Shown: positions 49,401 to 60,619 of the stretch, piece by piece
How the letters are laid out: each line of letters opens with the position of its first letter
How positions within the stretch are numbered: position 1 is the first letter of the stretch
DNA from: Bolinopsis microptera
Lineage: Eukaryota > Ctenophora > Tentaculata > Lobata > Bolinopsidae
Direction of reading: 5' to 3'
NCBI RefSeq assembly: GCF_026151205.1
Contig: NC_087081.1
Coordinates: 7,993,246 to 8,057,245 of the forward strand
Length of the DNA stretch: 64,000 nt
Position numbers and translations under genes: made by a program
The notes under the pieces: model-generated
The model's database searches: none
Seen by the model: the letters and a program-made list of their open reading frames with translations, nothing else
Told to the model about the DNA's origin: nothing

Positions 49401-51754
49401 TTACTAAATTAACAGAAAGTCTGCTAAAAGATCCGCTTTTTTTCGTTTTGGGGGAGTAGCATTTGATCACGAAGGGTAGTATATGCTTATATGCATTGTG
49501 GATAGCCGATTCTTCATATAGAAATAGCATGAGAGCAGTGCAACTTATCAGCTGTCCACCATTACAATATCAATGTACTTCATTTCTGTCCGCAAATCAA
49601 AAAGATCGCTTTATCTTAAAATCAGTTCAGTTGAAACATGCAAGATAATTTCCGAATTGCAGGACGTAAGTTGTCAATTAATTTGTTGCAATAACTAGCG
49701 AGAAAGGCGAGTGAAATGAAAGTGGATATGACACGTAATCCAGTACAGTACAGTACAGCATATGCCACTTCTGACTTCCTGTTGGTGTTACAGTAGAATA
49801 CCGGATCACGTATCAACACAGCCACTGATGAAACTCTGGCATGTCAAAACTAAAAAACTAAAATATGATACTGTGATCTGTACCATGCCTGATGCCACCG
49901 AAATATGATCAAAATAGTACGTTAAACACAGAATACAGACGATTAAAAACTAATTTATAAATGTGTAACCATCAGAGAGAATGCAAGGTTAAGGTGGTTG
50001 GATACAATTTCATTATGTTGCAAAAGTCTCCAAGCTTGCTTGTAGTTGTATAGAGTATGCAATTATAAGGGAAACATATGTTCATGTATTGTACGATCTG
50101 TAAGTTTTAGGTTAACGTGGATATTTTCAAAGTTTGGTCATAGCCAAAATCCAACTTATTACTTGGTTTCTCGTATCTAATAAAGTAATAAGTTTCAAAT
50201 AGTAACTCACGGAAAATTTCAACCCCAGGAAAGAATCACCCTCTGGTAGCTTCCACTCTGACCAACCTGGCTAGTGTAATCTACACCATGGGAGACATGA
50301 AGAAATCCATGCAGTTGAATGAGGTATTTATGTCCATCATGCTGGATATCTTGCTCTGAAAAAGATTTTGACAGTTTCTATTTCCCAAAATTGGGAGGTC
50401 ATACTAGTTTAGCTTTTTTGTACTGTTTAGTGATTCGAGAATGGCTAACTTACTTTATTCATAGGACGCCCTAGAAATCCAGAAAGCTTGCTACCCCGAC
50501 GCTCATCCTCTCGTAGCTGTAACCCTGAAGAACATGGCTATGATCGAAAACTCAACTGGTTAGTAATTTATTACAATATTTACACAAATATGAAAAATGT
50601 ATAGAAAGTGTATTCAATATTATCATTATTAGTGCTAGTCACTGAAAATTACGAGCACACCTTGTCAGTTCACTGTTAACTAACATTTAATAATGAACTG
50701 TATTTCAGGCAATCTTGACAGAGCCAAGACCCTTTACGAGAGAGTGCTGATGATGGAGGAGCTGATCTACGGAGAATTGCACCCTTCAGTTGCTTCAACC
50801 CTCAACAACCTGGCTGACACAGTTCTTGAGCAGGGAGAGACCGCTAAAGCCGCTGTCCTCTTCCAGAGAGCCTTGGAGACAAACGAAATAATCTTTGGAA
50901 AGGATCATCCTGATATTGCCAGGAATCTCAACAACTTGGGCAGAGCCTTCAAGGAAATGGGTGCGTGTGAAATTAATGCTTAAATTTGTGAGGGCTCTAA
51001 CTTCAAGTAAAATTGTTTTGGCTCTGGATTTCATTTCATTTCAATGTAATTCAGGTGACTATGATGGAGCTAAGACCAAACTGAATAAGTCCCTGGAAAT
51101 GAAGGAGAAACGTTACGGAGAAGACCATATCAACCTGGTACCAACCCTCATGAACCTCGGCGACCTCTTCAACCTCACGAAACAACCTCACCGAGCCAAG
51201 GATGTTCTCGCCAGGGGTCTCAAAATATGCGAAAAGGTGAGATCCACAATTAATATCGATCAATAATGTGATTTGCTGTCTCAAACCTAGTCCAAAATAT
51301 CCAACCCTGCAATATTCATAATGCAAGTTAAAATCAATGCCCGCTTTCTCAAAAGTTATATTAACTTCTTCTTCACTCCTCAGAAAATAGGAATGAAGCA
51401 CCCAGACTCAGCCAAATTGCTGAGACTACTCGGTAACAGCTTCTATCTTATGGGAGACCTCGCCACTTCAGAAAAACTCCTTAATAAGTCAGTAGCACTA
51501 GCAAGCTCATTCGAAATGATAATTTATGATTCTTTTGTTGCCACCATGTTTTGGAAATGATTGAAATCTTAAGCACAAAAATGACATCTTCACAACTCGA
51601 TATTCTAATTACAGAGCCTCAGAACTAACTTTGCTCTCCATTCAGGTCTCTGGACATTTTAGAAGGAGTATACGAAGGCGATCACCCTTACATCTTAGCG
51701 ACACGTGCAGATTTGGGCGCTTGCTCAAGACCTGTCGGAACTCGAGTATTTTAG
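37449..51754 (+). CDS. STAND NTPase-TPR protein (NB-ARC-like, degenerate P-loop)
   Basis: Twenty-one exons join in frame to 1575 residues: 37449-37587, 37776-37899, 38109-38236, 38590-38690, 39228-39303, 41465-41600, 41772-41966, 42084-43977, 44172-44312, 44713-44820, 44937-45210, 45359-45496, 46158-46333, 46793-46975, 47101-47179, 50229-50323, 50465-50558, 50709-50960, 51055-51236, 51384-51487, 51646-51754. Residues 1-380 look like an NB-ARC/winged-helix unit: P-loop GLPGTGKKS, ESLFRSLCDLA, kinase-2-like MLLILTNV, and NYHPMSIAH in the GLPLA position. The linker (about 400-915) is Pro/Lys/Ala/Glu-rich with tandem KADSRPAT and KPAGEK repeats. From about 1010 to the end run some eleven 42-residue TPRs of kinesin-light-chain type (such as HPSVASTLNNLADTV). 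Such STAND-TPR proteins act as sensors or scaffolds; no N-terminal effector domain is present. Exon 4 could start at 38509 instead. Confidence 0.85.
39310..40455. repeat. 12-bp minisatellite inside intron 5 of the STAND gene
   Basis: About 95 tandem copies of ACATCTTAACAA and ACATCTGAACAA with a higher-order pattern. It makes up over half of the 2.16 kb intron 39304-41464, starting a few bases after the donor. Confidence 0.9.
46364..46428. repeat. 8-bp tandem repeat in the intron after exon 13
   Basis: About eight copies of ATCAAATT lie close after the donor at 46334. It is a simple repeat without other features. Confidence 0.8.
47646..49132 (-). CDS. Nested small secreted acidic protein, prohormone-like
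   Basis: Four exons on the strand opposite the host gene join in frame to 115 residues: 49132-49078, 48929-48816, 48672-48550, 47701-47646. All have GT-AG borders. Residues 1-18 (MKVLLTLLALSFAVVAVS) form a clear signal peptide. The rest is strongly acidic and low in Cys, and near the end IVKRGEVIPMP carries a dibasic KR followed by 16 residues to the stop. The whole gene lies within the 3.05 kb intron 15 of the STAND-TPR gene. I recognise no family. A peptide precursor or acidic secreted matrix protein is possible. Donor regions of exons 1 and 3 are duplicated locally (25-bp and 40-bp spacing), giving alternative splice options. Confidence 0.7.
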
Positions 51755-51882
51755 GGGACCTCTTTGTTGCTAGAGGTGATCAGACGTTGCTAGGTGATCA
51801 GATCAAAAGAGAAAGAGAAGATAGAGATGGTGGATAGACATGATGTTTTTAGAAAATGAAAGATAAACCAAGTAATTATTGA

Positions 51883-51888
51883 AATAAA
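51883..51888 (+). terminator. Poly(A) signal of the STAND-TPR gene
   Basis: AATAAA lies 129 bp after the stop codon (51752-51754). Confidence 0.65.
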
Positions 51889-53129
51889 ACCGGCCGGTTA
51901 CTAAAAACATTTGCATCAAAACGTTGCTCATATTTATTAGCTGCAGTCCTTGGTGTCCTGATGCAGGAACTTTTGGGCGTTTTTTGTTTTGTTTCTCACA
52001 GAACCTTTTATTTCGACCCTAAAAAGTTCGTTTCCAGCAGAAAATTACCAGTGTATGATTTATGAGAAGTTTGTAAACTTTTTCTCCAGTAACTTAGAGA
52101 CAGTGCAGCATTATGCTTGCAATGAAGATTTATGAGGGAGTGATTTTTGCTTAACAAGTGCTGCTAGATGTTTAAATAAAAGCACTTGTTGAATGTATAA
52201 AACTGAATTGCAATTTGTGTTCTGCAAGGTGATATGCTTGCAGAGCTTTTGAAACTACTCGTTTTACTTGTTATCAGTTACACAGGCTAACATGTATTAT
52301 ATTCAAGTACTGTTATTGATTGGAAAAGATCATTAATGACTGCTGCCACTTAATAAATTATCTAATAATACTACTATTTACTATCGATATTCCAAATTTC
52401 AGTTTCAAATGCAGTTATGAACCACCATTTGTGCAAAATATTTTGGCAGGTTTTTTTCCTATAACAGAATAATGATAATTAAATTAAAAAAAGGGGGGAA
52501 AACGGGCCATATCATTGTCAATTTGCAATTACATGACACGCGTAAATTATCAATTATGCATAGTCCCCAAAATTTAATTGCACGAAGTACAAAACAGCAA
52601 AATTCCATACAAGTGTTGATCAAGTTTTAAACCGTTAACACTTTTCGATGCGGCGTTTTGTTAATCAACCAGTCTTTCAACAAATGTCATATATGATATA
52701 ACTGAAGTTACTTTTAAGTTTAAGGTTTCCTTATTTTATATATTAAATCATTTGTGTGAAATTCGATGGCAAGCTATTGGAAAAATAAAATGGCATCATA
52801 ATGCACTAAGTCTAAAGTTCTTGATTTTAGTTAATTGTGTTTGTTCGTGTATCTTCAATCTTTAGTTTTTTTTTGGCAAAGTACCAAAGAGTAAATCATT
52901 CAAACTAGTATGGTCAGAATCACGGTAATTTTAAATTTGTTAACTTTTGCAGTTATCAAGTTTCTATCGCAGGAAATTACCTGCGGAATTAAAACTAACT
53001 AAATGATGCAGTTACACAGGTGTAACAGTTATAAGGAAATCGTGTATAAATTTGACACTTGGAGCTTGATCCCAGTTAATTGGTATACACAAACAGACTC
53101 ACACTAATCACGCGAAAAGTAAAATTTAA

Positions 53130-53213
53130 CACGTGCACGAACCCCATGTTGCACGTGCATTATTATAACGTTATCGATTCGTGTGTCACGTGATTTTATT
53201 CAGAGGTCACGTG
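53130..53213. promoter_or_regulatory. Four CACGTG boxes in 84 bp
   Basis: CACGTG occurs at 53130, 53152, 53187 and 53208. No gene start is identified next to it, so a regulatory role is only suggested by clustering. Confidence 0.35.
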
Positions 53214-54717
53214 GTTCTCAACCACAAGTCAGGCGATGTTAAAGTAATGTCCCCCTAATTAGGTATGATGTGATAATGGGCGATCTGAAATTAAGTTTAA
53301 ATTAGATCCGGGGTTAAGGTTGTCAAACTGATGTGCGGTTACATCATCTTCAATAAGGGCTTGTTTTAAGTATGTCTCCTCTTCAAAAGGGGTTAGTAAA
53401 GAGGAGGAAAGGGAAAAACAAATTAGGATTAGTTAACTTGACAAGCATGGATCTTGGTATTTTAAAATCTATTCATAATTACTTAATCTGTTTATAATTA
53501 CACAATGTGCTTATAATTGCATAATGGGTTTATAATTACATAATGGGTTTATAATTAGGTAATATGACAACTGTTTCCCGCGGCAAAATACCCTCGTATG
53601 TAATTTGCAGTGTGAAGATTGTACCATTAGTTGTTGGTTCGCTTCGGTTTGTCGATTTGAACATAATTTTGTTATTTTTATTTTTATTTCGGTTGAAGAA
53701 GCGCAAAAGGAATCGATTGAAATTTTCAGTGACAGTGTCAAATTAATCGCCATTGCTGCTAAATCACTAAATAGTACCAACAATCGATTAAAATTCCGTC
53801 GTCATTTCATCGAAGCCGTCGTCACAAAAAACCGTCCCATTTAATCCAACGTCCAACGTATTGGGGCCTGGGGGGGGGGTGTTAGGTTGTAGTTTTTGTA
53901 GGGTCAGATTTATGTTTAACTATTAAAGTCGATCAAAAGTTTTGCTTAGCATCATCATTTTGTTTAAACAACAGTTATAACATCCAAAATTATCATCAGT
54001 TGTGAAAACAACGGTCTGCATCTGAGATCATACTTTGAAATTGAACGGCACCACTGGTCAAATCATAGCAGTTGTAAGGGGTCCCCATGTGTTCACGACG
54101 TTAACAATATCCTAGCAGATATTGTTCAGCGGCGACCTTCAGCTTTACAACCTGTTGATGGCCATGTGAAAACTAGCACTTGAAACTGGTCTATTTTAAA
54201 TCTTTTGAAAGGGTTGCCAAATTTTCACCTTCATTGTGAGCTGTCATTACAGCATTACCCCTGGTTCCTGATTGGATCAAGTTACCGATACCTTTATAAT
54301 GGGGAGACTTTTTGTTGATTCTATTTAATACGATAAATTTACCCAATTATTTGCTACTAGAACTTGTTGACGTTAAGTGACGGTCTACAGTGTGACTCAT
54401 GTTCACACATGATGTGTCTCCGAATAAGTAGGGTTTAGCGACAGACTGACTGAAAAATGGTAATTTTCCTCCTAGCTTCATAGACATCGATTCTTTATAA
54501 CTTTATAATATGTATAAAAGTTTAGTAGTTTCTCCAGCCCAACTTTCGACTGCTTTGTTTCTCAGTATTGATATTATGTCGAACATACACGTGGTAAACC
54601 GTAGGTACTAAACAGGCTGAATTACCACTTGATAACTCGAATAATTTTCAAAAGTATGAAGCGTGAAAGGTACATTTAGAATTTGTACCAGTTCCAGGAC
54701 AATCACATACCACACAT

Positions 54718-54835
54718 CACGTGATAGTCTTCAACCAATCACAGCACACCTAAAATGGCTCTCGACCTATCACAGCACAGCTGACAAGGCTCTCGACCAA
54801 TCAGATTCGTTTCTCTATCACGTGGCTAACACGTG
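54718..54835. promoter_or_regulatory. CACGTG and CCAAT cluster
   Basis: CACGTG occurs at 54718, 54819 and 54830. CCAAT occurs at 54735 and 54797, in a region with a duplicated CTCTCGACC(T/A)ATCA phrase. It resembles a promoter or a repeat carrying promoter-like sites; no adjacent gene start is found. Confidence 0.35.
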
Positions 54836-56196
54836 ATTGTTTCGCCGGAACTTCCCTAATTGAATAAGCTTTACTACCAGGTAAAAGCTATGTGCGTTTG
54901 AAACAGCAATTGTCGAAGCAGTTCCTTTTTATGTATTCAGTAATCAGTTTTAGTATCTGAGTTTACTATTTTAGTTGTTGTTTATATTTCATCATTATTT
55001 CATTATTTTATAACTTATTTTTATTAAGTGATTGATCAGACTATCAGACTATCAAACTTTGTTGACTGTCCTGTTGTTCTTGAACCATCCCTTGATTAAA
55101 GCTTCAGTTTGATTTTTGCCTTGTTTTCATAGATTTAGCCATTTTGTAAAGTTCTGTCTGAGTGTCTGATATTGCCAGATTGAACTATACTTTACTACTT
55201 TATCGAACTCGTAATAAAACACCCCGATGTGTAATAAACTGATAGGATGATAGAAAGTTTCACACATATGAACCTTGCCAATCTTCTGTTATAGAAAATA
55301 ATTCAATCTAATTCTAGATTGTTAAAACTTGCATTTCATAGCTCACATTCTGAGGATGGCGACTAATTAAGAATATAACAGAAGCAATGTAAAATGCAAG
55401 TTGAATACAAGCAATACTGGTCAACCCAGCTTCCGCCTTATAACTTTCTACTGACCGGTGCACGTTTCTACACAGACCGAATAAATTTACATTTTGCAGT
55501 TGTTTCAGTTGTTTGCACGTTTATGTAACGTTGGGTTTTAGATGATATCGTTCAAATAACCTGCATTCTTCATCAAATTGTTTCTAGTTTTATAGTTGTC
55601 TTATTGAGAAAAAATGTTTGACTTGAACTAAATAAATATAAAACGAATTTAGCTTTTAGCTTTTTAACCTCTTCTGCAGCCTCACATCAACATGCTTTTC
55701 TTTTTTTTTTCTTTTTCTTTCCGGTCTCTCGCTCACTTCAGCCTAGAATTACCCGACTTTTTAATCTTATCTCAAAAATTATCTCACTCTTCAACCTTCA
55801 CATTTTTCCAGTTTCTCAGTTGTGACTGCTTCTATTTATGAAAATATTTTCCAACGAATTTGATTAGACAACCCTTCGAATAAAATAAAACCATTTTAAA
55901 ACTATTAGAAAAGAAACTTTCAAATTATTTCGAGCAAATAACACCTAGTTAACTGATAAGCTGATAGCTAATTCCTCTACCATACCTTTATTATGCAGAA
56001 CATGAAGTCTCTATTTTGTTTTAAAATCAGGATAAAGAATTGTATACTGAGTCATCATCTCAACCTGCAAACTCAATCAGGGTCATTCCAGAGTCACAGT
56101 TCCGTTTAACATCGAATCGAAATTAATAAAAATGAAAACAGCGTTTTTAACCTTAAATCTAACCATGTCAAGCCATCTACTTTCACTTTTTGGCTT

Positions 56197-58400
56197 TCAA
56201 TTTGTGACTTGATTAGTCATTGAGCTTGCTTCGTCAATGTCTTTCTCCTCTTCAATCCTATTAGCAATTAGAATCCGCTGAGATTGCTTCCCAATCATTA
56301 CCGTCGAAGCTCTTTTAACTCCCAGCGAGATGTTTCTTATCGCCATTGAGGACTGTCGGCTCTTTTTGTCCGCCCTCTTATCCACTCCCCGCTGTATTTT
56401 ACCAAACACATGAGTGAATAAAGCGATGAGAAACGCAATGAATATGATAAGGAAGATGGGCTTGATGAAACTCAGCGAACTTTTCTCGCGGCTGTAAATG
56501 AACTCGTCACCGAACCCTATTGTGGATACCACCTGAAAGATGAAGAATCAATATTTTCCGCGATCAGACAACGAATGAGTGTTTAACTTCAAATTAAATT
56601 TTTACAACATTGGTAGAATATTTTGTTTCATCATCACTCATCAGTACCTAATAAAGATATGACCAGTAATCCAATAAATCAAATTAATAAAGACCTGAAA
56701 GGTGAAGTAGATGGTAGTGAAGTAGGTCCAGTGATCCTTTTCACCAATTACAGCCAGATCGTATGCTAGTTCAGGATCATTCTTTTCTTCGTTAACCATG
56801 AACATACTGATCGAACCTGACAGGGAAAACTGGAGTTATTGTTTCATTTTTGATTTTGGTCATAGACATCAAGCTACATTAATCTAAATTTTGTTAATTT
56901 TTGAATGCATCAGTATCAACTGAGGCAGTTATTGCTGGATCTATTGAAAATCACTTGGACATGAAATCAGTTTCGTGCTTAAAGTTTAAACTCACAGTAT
57001 ATTAAAGCGATTGTGAGCATAACCACGCCCATGCAAACATTGATCGTAGTGACGCCTCCCAAGAAGGTTTTAACAAATCTATTTCTTTTCATTCTGTTTT
57101 CCACATACTCCACGAAACTCATTTGATACCCTGGCAAAATATAAAGCTGTGAAGTTGAAATTTTTGTCAATTTTTATTCATTTCTGATACAGATATAGTG
57201 GGAGGATCAGAGTTCATGATTATTTTAAGATGAAAGGATCAGCTTTCTTGTAAAAACGGTTGACATAATAATTACGGTTGGCATATTGAACGTTTAAATA
57301 CCAAATACCTATGAAAGCACCGAAGAGGGGTACTCCTAACAAAGCATAGAATATTGTGACCACTCTAAGGTCATTAGTCGGAGGATACGCCACACCCCAT
57401 CCTGAAAATAAAAGTTAAATTTAATCTTAAATCTAAACCCTTCAATCTGTAATGGTGCTGGTGCTGGTGCTGGTGCTGGTGCTGGTGCTGGTGCTGGTGC
57501 TGGTGCTGATGCTAGTGCTAGTGCTGGTGCTGGTGCTGGTGCTGGTGCTGGTGCTGGTGCTGGTGCTGGTGCTGGTGCTGGTGCTGGTGCTGGTGCTGGT
57601 GCTGGTGCTGGTGCTGGTGCTGGTGCTGGTGCTGGTGCTGGTGCTGGTGCTGGTGCTGGTGCTGGTGCTGGTGCTGGTGCTGGTGCTGGTGCTGGTGCTG
57701 GTGCTGGTGCTGGTGCTGGTGCTGGTGCTGGTGCTGGTGCATACCCACTGACCTACTGTTGATAATATGCTCACTGCATACATAAAGGCATCTCCCGTGG
57801 ATTGAGTCATATTGTTCCAAGACTTCAAATCATGAGTCGCCAACGTGCAGTTAGCCTTCATGCGCTTAAATATTTGCGTGAAGTTTGCTTCGAACTGTGT
57901 CAGAGCTTTTTCCTCGTATTCTGACTCCCCGAGCTGCTCGTTTAGTCCTATCTTCTCTCTGAGACTTGTAGCAGCGGCGCTATCTGTCTTCGTTATCCAC
58001 TGTTAAGAACGTCATTATAACTAGATAATGATACTCCAAAACAGCTCACATCATACAATGTCATCATTTTGAATAAATTAAACTTAGTAGTGAAGAAATC
58101 TTGCGATTAAAAAGGAGTGTAAAGATTTTCATAGTACTGGTATAGTAACGGTTGGCATAGTAACAGTGGCATAGTAACATTTGGAATAGTAACAGTTGGA
58201 ATAGTAACGCTGATCACCTTATAAAGACTTTTGTTAAACTGCTCCAGTTCCTCCATGTTCCTCCATTGTACCAGCTGGTGGTGGTTCCCCTCTATTCCCA
58301 TTAAGATGACGGAGCTGAAGACAATGACTAACCATAGTACTACGGTGTACCACAGTGATTTCATCACCTTCACCAGGATTGTTTCCTTGCTAGATACCAT
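56197..58400 (-). CDS. Two-pore-domain potassium channel (K2P/TWK)
   Basis: Six exons join in frame to 371 residues: 58400-58218, 57999-57753, 57401-57309, 57130-56996, 56816-56695, 56532-56197. Order: M1 (LWYTVVLWLVIVFSSVIL), a long extracellular loop, pore 1 with filter TVGWG, M2 (VTIFYALLGVPLFGAFIG), M3 (about GVTTINVCMGVVMLTIALIY), pore 2 with filter TIGFGDE, M4 (FLIIFIAFLIALFTHVFG) and a short basic tail. This is the M1-P1-M2-M3-P2-M4 plan of background K+ channels in the plasma membrane. The intron after pore 1 splits the first Gly codon of the filter, a position I recall as conserved in K2P genes. The ATG at 58400 directly follows an acceptor-like site (AG at 58403-58404), so a 5' UTR or extra N-terminal exon is likely upstream. 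Confidence 0.9.
57452..57740. repeat. Hexanucleotide repeat (GGTGCT)n beside a K2P splice donor
   Basis: About 48 copies of GGTGCT with a few variants near 57507-57520. On the gene strand the repeat is AGCACC and begins about 12 nt inside the intron after exon 2. Long open frames through it (ST or V/L or HQ repeats) are by-products. Confidence 0.95.
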
Positions 58401-58993
58401 CACTGAAAATGGATTAGTATAAACCTTTTAACCGAAACCCAAAATTGGGTAAAGTGGACCGTCTTCTTCGCCAGTGTCTCCTTTTTTTCAAACAAAAAGA
58501 AACAGTATCAATTAGAATTACTGTAGCTGTTGTCAAATGCAAAATAATAACGAGATTGACATCAGTCGCTCGCTTTACTCATTTAATCAGTGATCGAGAG
58601 ATATGATCGAGTTACATGCATAGGTGACATGTTGTCATGCTGACTCAAACCGCTAAAATCACTGTAAAATGCTAGTAAAATATTATTCACAAGACTTGTG
58701 GTCCAACATTGCTGAATTTTTTATAATTTTGAAACGATAGACAATTAAAAATGATACTTAATTGACTGGCAAAACGTTTCCCCCTGAGTATAGATATTTC
58801 GGCCGTGATTTCGCTGTCGCAGTTAAAACGGTACAAAAGTATAAACGTGCTCAGTCGAAAACCTGCATCATGCAGAAACGTTAACAAAATTTCAAGTGGC
58901 AGAATAACACATCTGAAAAACAAAAATCGTTGCCAGTGAGGATGAAGAGAACACACTCAAACTTAATGGAGGTATCGAAACGTTATAGCGGTA
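58401..58993. other. Gap upstream of the K2P gene
   Basis: Would hold the K2P 5' UTR and promoter. I see no further coding exon. Confidence 0.4.
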
Positions 58994-59181
58994 GTTATAA
59001 CACACATAACCCCGGCATGCGCAGGGATTATATTTCAATTTTTCCCGCGACGCGCGGGAAAAATTTATAATAATTTCGAGTGCGAAGCACGAGGGATTAT
59101 TATGAAAATAACCCCGACGTGCTTTAGCACGAGGGGTTATTTTAATATAACTTAAGTGTGCCGGTGTTATGTGTTATAAAC
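58994..59181. mobile_element. Palindromic MITE-like unit
   Basis: GTTATAACACACATAACCCC at the left is nearly complementary to the right end (TGCCGGTGTTATGTGTTATA). Between them are several short perfect hairpins, such as CCCGCG/CGCGGG and CGTGCTTTAGCACG. No ORF. Confidence 0.55.
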
Positions 59182-59941
59182 CCCTCCGGGTTAGTGCTAG
59201 GACCAACAAATTTGACATTTTACTCTTAATTCTAGCTATTTGAGATCAGTATGGAAAATATGAAATGGAATTGGGGACTACCAAATAAATACAACTAAGG
59301 TACTATGACATTTGAAATTGGCGTTATATCTAAACATTATTCCTCAGAACGTTGAATGAATATGAATATCGATAATCATAAGGGGCGTCGAGTTAAGCCT
59401 GGCAAGCGATAAAAGGTGGAGCTAATAATGATATCGTGTCATGATGATTAAGTTCATCAAAGTAGACGACTATCATACATGGCTTATATCAAACACGACA
59501 AAATTAACCGGACAAAATCAAATGTAAACGTCTAGACAAGTTCTGGAACTGGTCCAATTAATGTAAGAGTATTAGTAATGTAAGCAGTGTACTGGAGTTT
59601 TGCCAGCGCCTGCAATTAGACCGATACGTAGATCAAGTGTATTTATAGTTCTTACGTTAAGCCAATAGGTCACGTGATATTTTTTACCAATGCGCGTCGT
59701 AGTAGTTAGTCACGTGATACACGTCATCAAAACACGTGACAGTGCGCGGTTGAAATTCTCATGGAATATCAAAACAAAACAAATCTTGTTGAGCCAAATT
59801 AGCGGGACGGGATTATAGAAACTATGCCGGGGTTATTCATTCAGCGGGAAAAAACTAACAGCGGGAGCCGGGATTATCAAAATCTATTTAGCGGGAGCCG
59901 GGATTATCAGAATCTTATTCTATCCCGGAGGGGTTTATAAC
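59173..59941. mobile_element. Non-coding element with 18-bp perfect inverted ends
   Basis: GTTATAAACCCCTCCGGG (59173-59190) is exactly complementary to the sequence at 59924-59941. Near the right end AGCGGGAGCCGGGATTATCA is repeated two to three times. No ORF or clear target duplication was found. It overlaps the palindromic unit to its left. Confidence 0.5.
59662..59738. promoter_or_regulatory. CCAAT/CACGTG cluster between K2P and integrin genes
   Basis: CCAAT at 59662 and 59687 alternates with CACGTG at 59671, 59711 and 59733. It lies about 1.3 kb upstream of the K2P start (-) and 0.9 kb upstream of the integrin start (+), so it could serve either. It lies inside the 59173-59941 inverted-end element, so it may have arrived with it. 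Confidence 0.4.
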
Positions 59942-60619
59942 GGAATGTTGTACTCTAATTGAATTTCCTATCAAGCACCGTTCACCCGAAAGTTAATTGC
60001 AGTTTGCTCCTCGGTCTGAGCGAGTGAGTGGATTTGCCTACTTATAACCTGCCGTCCTGATGTCATGCTTGCAACTAAATATGTATTGGGCGAACTGTGT
60101 TTCATAATCATAGGAAATTCAATTAAAGCAAAACATTCAGTTAACTGCCGCTATACAAAAAATCAGCAGGCTACCTGCAATTAAACCATTGATTGACCCA
60201 CTTACTTTAGTCCATTTTCAAAAACCTAAGTTTGTTTGCTTCGTCAGCGTTTTTCGGCACTATATACCGAAATAACCAATTCCAATTCTGTTACCGTTTT
60301 CTTGATTAAGTGGTTTGGATATTATAAACAGACAGACGAACGAACAGACGGGGTTTTCACTATTATTAAGTAGATAGGTATATGTATTACGACACTCTAT
60401 TGTAAAATAGCCGCCATGCTAAATTTCAGATTTAGAAGGTACAACGGTCGTGCTTGCAAGCACTGTTATATTTGAAATAAAAATAAAAAGCTGAAAAGAA
60501 ACAAACAATTCTAATCAACTTTTGAAAAAAAGCAAGATTGGGACAAAACCGAGAATTCAGTTCACTTTTGAGTGCGATATCATTATTACCCAAGTTCTAA
60601 AAATATAACCTTGACAGAT

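Larger units (their letters stand above)
51889..56196. other. Intergenic, no supported gene
   Basis: AT-rich. Short ORFs near 53511-53844 lack recognisable domains. Contains CACGTG clusters listed separately, a tandem TTATAATTACATAATG repeat at about 53490-53560 and a C/T-rich stretch near 55690-55725. TTTATT at 55987-55992 is a possible poly(A) signal for the K2P gene on the minus strand. Confidence 0.5.

Noticed and set aside
53511-53844. Overlapping ORFs of 60-90 codons
   Set aside because: Three frames are open in AT-rich DNA without splice context or recognisable motifs.
57442-57861. Long ORFs of ST, VL or HQ repeats on both strands
   Set aside because: They are readings of the (GGTGCT)n repeat; the real coding sequence here is only K2P exon 2, at 57753-57999.
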